Positions 7,373-12,842 of a DNA stretch of 21,400 nt are shown here, piece after piece. Numbering within the stretch: position 1 is the stretch's first letter; each line of letters begins with the position of its first letter. Where the stretch lies: positions 1-21,400 of the forward strand of contig QMUF01000007.1 in the NCBI GenBank assembly GCA_003663525.1. Direction: 5' to 3'. Origin of the DNA: Thermococci archaeon. GTDB lineage: Archaea; Methanobacteriota_B; Thermococci; Thermococcales; Thermococcaceae. The translations under genes were made by a program, and so were the position numbers. Below the pieces are notes generated by a model. It saw only the letters and a list, made by a program, of their open reading frames with translations. It ran no database searches and was not told the DNA's origin.

Positions 7373-7643
7373 CATTGCGGGGCAAATATGTGGAAGGGTA
7401 GGATTCTTTCATTTGATTTTAAAGGACAAATTGGTTTGCTGTTGGCCTTAACAAAAATAAAATCTTTATTTGCTCAATATAAGGCAAATCACCAACTATG
7501 GGGATTCCTCTATTTCCAAAGTGTAGGGACTATACATTATAAAATTTCTCACTCTCTTCAACAACTGGCGAGATGTTTTAGTCATCCCCAAATGTATGTT
7601 AGCTAGCAGATTATTTGCCTAAAATAGCCTCTTTTCCGAAAGG
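7373..7643. other. Intergenic region rbcL / histone, no gene seen
   Basis: About 270 bp between the two divergent promoters. A 72-codon plus-strand frame (7388-7606) is open but has no ribosome-binding site, no recognisable motif and an unusual composition, so I do not call it. An AT-rich 7-bp inverted repeat (AAATAAA 7455-7461 / TTTATTT 7465-7471) is the only structure I noticed. Confidence 0.4.
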
Positions 7644-7653
7644 TTTATATATA
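7644..7653 (+). promoter_or_regulatory. TATA box of histone gene
   Basis: GAAAGG followed by TTTATATATA is a textbook archaeal BRE plus TATA box. It predicts transcription start around 7673-7678, right at the AAATACCAAT element (7677-7686), and a leader of about 35 bases containing AGGAGGTG. It looks like a strong promoter, fitting an abundant protein. Confidence 0.72.
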
Positions 7654-7712
7654 ACTTCTTTCATAAAATAAAATGCAAATACCAATTTAGACAACTTTAG
7701 GAGGTGTTGGGT

Positions 7713-7916
7713 ATGGCTGAGTTGCCAATTGCCCCAATTGATAGGTTAGTTAGAAAGGCTGGTGCACCAAGAGTTAGTGAGGAAGCTGCCAAGGTTCTTG
7801 CTGAACACCTTGAGGATAAGGCTATGGAAATAGCCAAGAAAGCTGTTGACCTTGCAAAGCACGCCGGCAGAAAGACCGTCAAAGCAGAGGACATCAAACT
7901 TGCTATCAAGGCTTGA
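7713..7916 (+). CDS. Archaeal histone (HMf family)
   Basis: A 67-residue protein that is essentially one histone fold (three helices), forming dimers that assemble into DNA-wrapping oligomers. The start [17 protein letters not shown], the loop APRVSEEA (R20) and the DNA-contacting loop [10 protein letters not shown] (R53, K54, T55) are all typical. The ATG at 7713 is preferred over GTG 7704 because GTG 7704 lies in the strong AGGAGGTG site (7699-7706) and 67 residues is the family length. It is transcribed alone and followed by a T-rich terminator. Thermococcales usually have two such paralogues; I cannot say which this is. Confidence 0.97.
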   Translation: MAELPIAPIDRLVRKAGAPRVSEEAAKVLAEHLEDKAMEIAKKAVDLAKHAGRKTVKAEDIKLAIKA

Positions 7917-7944
7917 TGGCCTTTTCTTTCTTTTGTCTTTTCTA
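7917..7944 (+). terminator. T-rich terminator after histone gene
   Basis: The 28 bases between the histone stop and the convergent phosphoesterase stop contain repeated runs of 3-4 T on the plus strand (CCTTTTCTTTCTTTTGTC). This fits oligo-T intrinsic termination of the histone mRNA. Confidence 0.6.
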
Positions 7945-8460
7945 TTAGGGATATTTCCATTGTGTTTCCCATGGTTTGAATATTCTGAAATTGAATTTTC
8001 CTTCTGTAATCTCTCCTACAACAAAAGTGGGGTCGCTCATCCTTGGAACAGTTGGAGAACCAGGATTGAAAAGTATCACTTCTTTTCCCATATATTCATA
8101 TTTATTATAAAAGAACCGATGGGTATGTCCAAAGATAAGGATGTCCACTCCCATTTCTAGGGCTTTGTACTTTAATATTTGTTCATCCAAACTCAAAAAC
8201 TGGTGGCCATGTATAAGACCTATTTTAAGATTGTTAATCTCTAAAATCTTTTCTTCCGGTAGAGTGGTTTGATCAAGGTTACCTTTTACTGCTATAGTTG
8301 GGGAAATCTCTGCAAGGCGCTCTAAGACTTCGGGAGCAGTAAGATCTCCTGTATGTAGAATTAGATCCACTCTCTCACTTTTAAAAACATTAAAAATTAA
8401 ATCAGGCAAATAGGAAGTTTTGTCTGGATAGTGAGTATCACCCAATATTCCGAGCTTCAC
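7945..8460 (-). CDS. Metallophosphoesterase (YfcE/MJ0936 family)
   Basis: A calcineurin-like phosphodiesterase with two metal ions. Motifs in order are GDTHYPD (D8, H10), HTGDLT, VKGNLDQ, LIHGHQ and IFGHTHR. I chose the GTG at 8460 (171 residues, MKLGILGDTH). It gives the family length and puts the first metal motif at the usual distance from the N-terminus; GGGG lies a few bases upstream. The longer frame to 8511 would overlap tfb. With this start there are 17 bases between it and the tfb stop, so it is probably the third gene of the gar1-tfb operon. The natural substrate is unknown; relatives hydrolyse artificial phosphodiesters. Confidence 0.88.
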   Translation of the reverse strand: MKLGILGDTHYPDKTSYLPDLIFNVFKSERVDLILHTGDLTAPEVLERLAEISPTIAVKGNLDQTTLPEEKILEINNLKIGLIHGHQFLSLDEQILKYKALEMGVDILIFGHTHRFFYNKYEYMGKEVILFNPGSPTVPRMSDPTFVVGEITEGKFNFRIFKPWETQWKYP

Positions 8461-8476
8461 ATTTTTCCCCAATATT

Positions 8477-9397
8477 TCACGTAGGTATTCGTATATTAAG
8501 TTTATCCACAAGCTCTTTGTACCTGTTTCTCACAGTAACCTCGGTTACCCTTGCGACTTCAGCAACTTCTCTTTGGGTCATTTTCTCTCCTTCAAGAAGG
8601 CTGGCAATATATATTGCAGCTGCAGCTATGCCAGTAGGCCCTTTTCCACTAGTAAGGCCCATTTTGATTGCTTGATTTACTATCCTCATTGCTCGTCTCT
8701 TGGTCTTTTCTGTCACACCAAGCTGGTCACCAAATCTCACAACATAATCCACGGGATTCGTAGGTCTAAGTTTAAGGTTTAGTTCTCTAACGAGATATCG
8801 ATAACTTCTGCCAATTTCTTTTTTATCTACTTTTGAAAAGTCTTCTATTTCGTCAAGAGTTCTTGGAGCATTGGCTATTCTGCATGCAGCATACAAGCAT
8901 GCTGAAACCATGCCCTCTATCGATCTACCCCTTACTAGTCTGTTAATGACCGCTTTCCTATAAAGAAGAGCAGCAATTTCCCTTATATTTCTAGGAAGTC
9001 CTATTTGGGAGCCCATTCTATCTAATTCACTTAAAGCAAAAGCTAGGTTCCTGTCTATGGCATCGCTTATTCTCATTCTTCTCTGCCACATTCTCAATCG
9101 ATACATTTTGGCTCTAGTACTTCCTGAGATATCATTCCCATGGATATCCCTGTTTCTCCAGTCTATATCCGTTGAAAGTCCTTTGTCATGGAGCATTACA
9201 GTTTCAGGTGCCCCTACTCTAGAACGCTTTTCCCTTTGCCCTGGTTCAAAAGCTCTCCATTCAGGCCCAAGATCCATTATCTCCTCGTCTAACACATAAC
9301 CACATTGGGAACAAACAATTTCTGCCCTGCTGGGGTCATAAATTAAATTTTCCGAACCACAAACTGGGCATCTTTTAATACCACCTAATTGAGTCAA
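8477..9397 (-). CDS. tfb: Transcription initiation factor B (TFB, TFIIB homologue)
   Basis: Bridges TBP-TATA and RNA polymerase at promoters. The N-terminal zinc ribbon uses C10, C13, C29 and C32. The B-finger/linker region follows (about 45-85, with [20 protein letters not shown] and DIDWRNRD). Two cyclin folds follow at about 110-200 and 205-300; the last contains the helix-turn-helix [21 protein letters not shown] that reads the BRE. At 306 residues it is full length. The start is TTG at 9397, supported by GGGGGTGA six bases upstream; no ATG precedes the zinc ribbon. It lies 6 bp behind gar1. Some Thermococcales have two TFBs, and which one this is cannot be told here. Confidence 0.96.
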   Translation of the reverse strand: MTQLGGIKRCPVCGSENLIYDPSRAEIVCSQCGYVLDEEIMDLGPEWRAFEPGQREKRSRVGAPETVMLHDKGLSTDIDWRNRDIHGNDISGSTRAKMYRLRMWQRRMRISDAIDRNLAFALSELDRMGSQIGLPRNIREIAALLYRKAVINRLVRGRSIEGMVSACLYAACRIANAPRTLDEIEDFSKVDKKEIGRSYRYLVRELNLKLRPTNPVDYVVRFGDQLGVTEKTKRRAMRIVNQAIKMGLTSGKGPTGIAAAAIYIASLLEGEKMTQREVAEVARVTEVTVRNRYKELVDKLNIRIPT

Positions 9398-9403
9398 AAA
9401 TTC

Positions 9404-9718
9404 TCACCCCCTCTTTTGAGGGGCAGGGCGATGTTTATCGCCTTTCTTTATTTTTTTGGACTTTTTAGAAGCAGAAGAGGATTTCTTATTTCTCCTTTTA
9501 TCAATATAGAGAACTTCTCCAATATATTTTTCCGGATTCTTGATACGTGGCTTTATGGCCACATATGGAGATTTAACCGGACCGAAAACATCTTTGACTA
9601 TCCCAATAACCTGAAGGTTCTTATCTATCACCCGATCATTCAATGCCGGTATGAATGTTGAACGAATGATTAAGAATCCCTGCTTTGCATAAGTAGAAAC
9701 TTTGCCCAAACGTCTCAT
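9404..9718 (-). CDS. gar1: H/ACA RNP protein Gar1
   Basis: A subunit of the H/ACA guide RNP (with Cbf5, Nop10, L7Ae) that pseudouridylates rRNA. The core is a small beta barrel: RLGKVSTYAKQGFLIIRS, then VIDKNLQVIGIVKDVFGPVKSPYVAIKP, where IGIVKDVFGPV is the family's best signature. It ends in a strongly basic tail (about residues 74-104, rich in K/S/R), probably RNA-binding. It has 104 residues and starts at an ATG with GGGGTGGGG just upstream. It is first in the operon gar1-tfb-phosphoesterase, and divergent from the RuvBL-like ATPase. In eukaryotes RuvBL proteins help assemble H/ACA particles, which makes the neighbourhood notable. Confidence 0.93.
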   Translation of the reverse strand: MRRLGKVSTYAKQGFLIIRSTFIPALNDRVIDKNLQVIGIVKDVFGPVKSPYVAIKPRIKNPEKYIGEVLYIDKRRNKKSSSASKKSKKIKKGDKHRPAPQKRG

Positions 9719-9961
9719 AGCCCCACCCCAATCGAAAACCTTTTAAATGTATTTGCTTATTTCCTTTTAAATTTTTCTACTAACCACTATAGATAGTAAA
9801 ATCTCCGGGAAAACTTTTTAAGTATTAGGTACTTTTCCTGTAGATTTTTATAGTATGATGAAGGGACATGTTGGAGGTCATGCACATTAAGGAGATAACT
9901 TTTTAAGAGATATGGATTTTAAATACCAATAGTTTCTAAAAGTCTTGAAGGGGGTGAGACA
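9719..9961. promoter_or_regulatory. Divergent promoter region gar1 / RuvBL ATPase
   Basis: Minus strand: ATTTAAAAGG around 9763-9774 is a likely TATA box for gar1. Plus strand: the 11-mer AACTTTTTAAG occurs twice (9812-9822 and 9897-9907), each looking like a BRE/TATA core, so the ATPase gene may have tandem promoters. The second would start transcription near 9925-9930, at the AAATACCAAT element. GGGGGTGA at about 9950-9957 is the ribosome-binding site. A third TATA-like run, TTTTTATAG, lies at about 9846-9854, before a tiny reading frame listed separately. Confidence 0.5.
9880..9906 (+). CDS. Possible 8-codon upstream reading frame (MHIKEITF)
   Basis: An unusually good ribosome-binding site (TTGGAGGTC) sits directly before ATG 9880. 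It is followed by eight codons and TAA, whose end lies inside the presumed TATA box of the ATPase gene. It could be a leader peptide on a longer transcript from an upstream promoter (TATA-like at 9846-9854 or 9812-9822), or chance. Low confidence. Confidence 0.2.
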   Translation: MHIKEITF

Positions 9962-11287
9962 ATGCCATTGATTGAGGAGGTTGCAACCCACAGATTTGAA
10001 AGAATAGGAAGCCATTCTCACATACGTGGACTTGGGTTGGATGAAAATGGGAAAGCAAAGTTTGTAGCGGATGGCATGGTTGGACAAACAAAAGCTAGAG
10101 AGGCTGCAGGAATTGCAGTCAAGCTCATAAAGAAGGGAAGGTTGGCGGGTAAGGGAATTTTACTGGTAGGCCCAACAGGTAGTGGGAAAACTGCAATTGC
10201 AATGGGAATTGCAAAGGAACTTGGGGAGGATGTTCCATTTGTTCAAATTTCGGGAAGTGAAATCTACTCTGCAGAGATTAAGAAAACAGAGTTTCTAAAA
10301 CAAGCTTTGAGGAGAGCAATTGGTGTTAGAATAAGTGAGGAAAGACGAGTTTATGAAGGGAAAGTAGAGAGGATTCAAATTAATAAGACCAAGCACCCCT
10401 TCAACCCCTATGTAGAAGTTCCCGAATCTGTAACAATAACGCTCAGGACAAAAGATGATGAAAAGACTATTAGGGCAGGTAGAGAAATAGCGTACCAGCT
10501 TTTGGAAATGGGAATTGAAGAGGGGGATGTAGTTCAGCTTGATGCTGAAACTGGAAGGGTCTCAAAATTGGGAACAACGAAGGGGGAAGAGGGTTTATTC
10601 TTTAAGAAAGTTGTAGAAATGCCCAGTGGTCCAGTTCTCAAGATAAAAGAATTCACTTACACTGTTAGTCTATATGATTTAGACTTGGTAAATAGCCGTG
10701 CAGGGGGGATATTTAGTGTATTCTTTGGTGGAGGACTGGAGATAACAGATGAAATAAGGGAAAAAGTTGATGAAACTGTAAAGCAATGGGTAGAAGAAGG
10801 TAAGGCTGTACTTGTCCCCGGGGTTCTCTTTATAGACGAATGTCATATGCTCGATATTGAGGCTTTTTCATTCCTAGCTAGGGCAATGGAGAATGAATTG
10901 TCTCCCATTCTAATATTGGCAACTAACAGAGGGATAACAAAAATAAGGGGAACAGACTTAGAGGCTCCGCATGGAATCCCAATAGATATGCTGGATAGAC
11001 TACTAATAATAAACACGGAACCATATAAGAGAGAAGAGATCAAAGAAATTGTGAAAATAAGGGCTATAGAGGAGGGAATAGAGATTTCAGAAGATGCAAT
11101 AGAGTATATTGCTGAATTGGGAGAAAAAACAAGTTTAAGATATGCGGTTCAACTCTTGGCTCCGGCCAGTGTTTTAACTGGTGGCGAGAAAGTCGAGAGA
11201 GGACATATAGAGAAAGCAAAGGGTTATTTCTCAGACATAAAAAGAAGCACTGAATATGTCAGAAAACTCGAAGGGATGCTTCAGTGA
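9962..11287 (+). CDS. RuvBL/TIP49-family AAA+ ATPase (pontin/reptin homologue)
   Basis: A hexameric AAA+ ATPase. The N-terminus FERIGSHSHIRGLGLDENG is almost word for word that of eukaryotic RuvBL2. Walker A is GPTGSGKT (G70-T77). Residues about 121-240 form the extra RuvBL insertion (domain II, OB-like). Walker B is FIDECHML (D292, E293), where eukaryotes have DEVH. Sensor 1 is ILATNRGITKIRGT, then the PHGIPIDMLDRLLI segment with the arginine finger, and sensor 2 in TSLRYAVQLL. At 441 residues it is full length with no truncation. GGGGGTGA precedes the ATG. It lies between divergent gar1 and the putative origin/cdc6. Eukaryotic relatives serve in chromatin remodelling and snoRNP assembly; the archaeal role is not settled. 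Confidence 0.95.
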   Translation: MPLIEEVATHRFERIGSHSHIRGLGLDENGKAKFVADGMVGQTKAREAAGIAVKLIKKGRLAGKGILLVGPTGSGKTAIAMGIAKELGEDVPFVQISGSEIYSAEIKKTEFLKQALRRAIGVRISEERRVYEGKVERIQINKTKHPFNPYVEVPESVTITLRTKDDEKTIRAGREIAYQLLEMGIEEGDVVQLDAETGRVSKLGTTKGEEGLFFKKVVEMPSGPVLKIKEFTYTVSLYDLDLVNSRAGGIFSVFFGGGLEITDEIREKVDETVKQWVEEGKAVLVPGVLFIDECHMLDIEAFSFLARAMENELSPILILATNRGITKIRGTDLEAPHGIPIDMLDRLLIINTEPYKREEIKEIVKIRAIEEGIEISEDAIEYIAELGEKTSLRYAVQLLAPASVLTGGEKVERGHIEKAKGYFSDIKRSTEYVRKLEGMLQ

Positions 11288-11312
11288 CCCTTCTTTATTT
11301 TTAACTCTTTTT
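11288..11312 (+). terminator. T-rich terminator after RuvBL ATPase
   Basis: Two clear T-runs directly after the stop (CTTTATTTTTAACTCTTTTTG) fit an oligo-T terminator, separating this gene from the cdc6 operon. Confidence 0.5.
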
Positions 11313-11404
11313 GAAGTCTAAACCCTTTTAAAGACCCCTTCGATTTTAATCATAAATCTGCTCAACAAAGCATATATACTCTTTCTCCTAATCTACAGAA
11401 TGCA

Positions 11405-11415
11405 TTTCCACTGGA
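11405..11415. repeat. ORB-like box 1 (TTTCCACTGGA)
   Basis: Matches the dyad core TTCCAnTGGA of archaeal mini-ORBs but lacks the AAAC extension. It starts 18 bp before the second box. Confidence 0.42.
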
Positions 11416-11422
11416 TCAACTG

Positions 11423-11437
11423 CTTCCGGTGGAAACC
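11423..11437. repeat. ORB-like box 2 (CTTCCGGTGGAAACC)
   Basis: One base away from the mini-ORB core TTCCAGTGGAAAC. Its right end, GGAAACC, abuts TTTTTAAAA, which looks like a BRE/TATA. Binding by Cdc6 here could therefore also repress transcription of its own gene. Confidence 0.5.
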
Positions 11438-11559
11438 TTTTTAAAAGATGTTAAAATTATAAAGATAAAATGTGCGATAGGGATTGCAACTATGCATAAG
11501 ATATGCTATAATAATCATACAAACAATAAAAATAGGTCAAATTGATAAATACCAATAGA

Positions 11560-11574
11560 TTTCCAATGGAGGGG
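11560..11574. repeat. ORB-like box 3 (TTTCCAATGGAGGGG)
   Basis: Has the TTCCAnTGGA core and a G-string as in full ORBs, but the GGAGGGG part is also the ribosome-binding site of cdc6 (ATG at 11580). Of the three boxes it is the most likely to be coincidental. Confidence 0.35.
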
Positions 11575-11579
11575 CGAAA

Positions 11580-12842
11580 ATGCTGCAAGAGGGACAAACC
11601 GATCTTAATTCACTTTTTGAAAAGTACATGAATAATGAGAGAATATTCAAGAACAAAGATGTGTTGAGACATAGTTATACTCCTAAAGAGCTCCCGCACA
11701 GACGAGAACAAATAGAGACCCTTGTGCATATTCTAGTTCCGGTTTTAAGGGGAGAAACCCCCTCCAACATCTTTGTATATGGAAAAACGGGAACTGGAAA
11801 AACGGTTACTGTGAGATATGTAACGGACGATTTGATAAAAATCTCTCAAAAATACAACATACCTGTGGATGTCATTTATCTAAACTGTGAGATAATAGAC
11901 ACTCAGTATAGAGTGCTAGCCAATATAGTCAATTATTTTAAAGAAGAAAGTGGGGTAGAGGTGCCACTTGTTGGGTGGCCCACTGATGAGGTTTATACAC
12001 AGCTAAAGAAAGTTGTGGATATGAAAGAACGCTTTTTGATAATAGTTCTGGACGAAATAGATAAACTTGTTAAGAAAAGTGGTGATGATGTCCTTTACAG
12101 TCTTACAAGAATAAATACGGAACTTAAAAACGCGAAGGTAAGCATTGTAGGAATATCCAACGACCTGCGGTTTAAGGAATATCTGGATCCAAGGGTGTTA
12201 TCAAGTTTAAGTGAGGAAGAGGTAGTGTTCCCGCCTTATGATGCCAACCAGTTGAGAGACATCTTGATGCAAAGGGCCCAAGAGGCCTTTTATGATGGGG
12301 TTTTAGATGATGCTGTCGTTCCACTTTGTGCAGCTTTAGCTGCCAGAGAGCATGGGGACGCAAGAAGGGCCCTTGATCTCCTCAGAGTCAGTGGAGAGAT
12401 AGCAGAGAGAGAAATGTCTCCCAAAGTTACAGAAAAACATGTATGGAAGGCCCAGGAGAAAATAGAACAGGACACCATGGAGGAAGTTATAAAAACCCTA
12501 CCTCTGCATTCAAAAATCCTTTTGTATGCAATAGTCTTACTTGATGAGAATGGGGAGTTGCCAGCGAATACTGGTGACGTCTATTCCGTTTACAGGGAGC
12601 TTTGTGACTATTTAGATTTAGAACCCCTAACTCAGAGAAGAATAAGTGATTTGATAAATGAACTTGATATGCTGGGCATAGTAAATGCCAAGGTTGTGAG
12701 CAAGGGTCGCTATGGAAGGACAAAAGAAATAAGGCTTAACATCACACCCTATAAAGTTAAAAACATATACCGCTTTGAAGAAACATTGAGGCCATTAATT
12801 TCAGTGAGCATGCTCAAGCAGAGGAGGTTGTTTTATGGATGA
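11580..12842 (+). CDS. cdc6: Orc1/Cdc6 replication initiator
   Basis: An AAA+ protein that binds origin boxes and loads the MCM helicase. Walker A is GKTGTGKT (G68-T75), Walker B LIIVLDEIDKL (D158, E159), sensor 1 VGISND, and sensor 2 lies in HGDARRALDLLR. The C-terminal winged-helix domain that reads the ORB spans about 310-420 and includes RISDLINELDMLGIV and a GRYGRTKEIRL wing. At 420 residues it is full length. GGAGGGG precedes the ATG. The gene overlaps DP1 by 8 bp, so initiator and replicative polymerase are made from one operon, as in Pyrococcus. Confidence 0.97.
   Translation: MLQEGQTDLNSLFEKYMNNERIFKNKDVLRHSYTPKELPHRREQIETLVHILVPVLRGETPSNIFVYGKTGTGKTVTVRYVTDDLIKISQKYNIPVDVIYLNCEIIDTQYRVLANIVNYFKEESGVEVPLVGWPTDEVYTQLKKVVDMKERFLIIVLDEIDKLVKKSGDDVLYSLTRINTELKNAKVSIVGISNDLRFKEYLDPRVLSSLSEEEVVFPPYDANQLRDILMQRAQEAFYDGVLDDAVVPLCAALAAREHGDARRALDLLRVSGEIAEREMSPKVTEKHVWKAQEKIEQDTMEEVIKTLPLHSKILLYAIVLLDENGELPANTGDVYSVYRELCDYLDLEPLTQRRISDLINELDMLGIVNAKVVSKGRYGRTKEIRLNITPYKVKNIYRFEETLRPLISVSMLKQRRLFYG

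Larger units (their letters stand above)
11288..11579. other. Probable replication origin (oriC) and cdc6 promoter
   Basis: A 292-bp non-coding, AT-rich stretch immediately upstream of orc1/cdc6, the place of oriC in Pyrococcus. Three boxes resemble the core of the archaeal origin recognition box / mini-ORB: TTTCCACTGGA (11405-11415), CTTCCGGTGGAAACC (11423-11437, the best) and TTTCCAATGGAGGGG (11560-11574). AT-rich DNA that could unwind lies between the second and third (about 11438-11555). The second box runs straight into a BRE/TATA-like TTTTTAAAA and the third contains the cdc6 ribosome-binding site, so part of the resemblance may be promoter and RBS sequence. The region is shorter than origins known from Pyrococcus. 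Function is inferred from position and motifs. Confidence 0.55.

Noticed and set aside
7388..7606. 72-codon plus-strand frame between rbcL and histone
   Set aside because: No ribosome-binding site, no motif, rich in unusual residues, and it starts close to the rbcL promoter.
7704..7712. GTG 7704 as histone start
   Set aside because: It lies within the AGGAGGTG ribosome-binding site and would add three residues not found in the 67-residue family.
9855..9861. Box C-like ATGATGA, considered as a C/D guide RNA
   Set aside because: No box D (CTGA) or C'/D' pair at usable distances was found; the site is more likely promoter or leader sequence.
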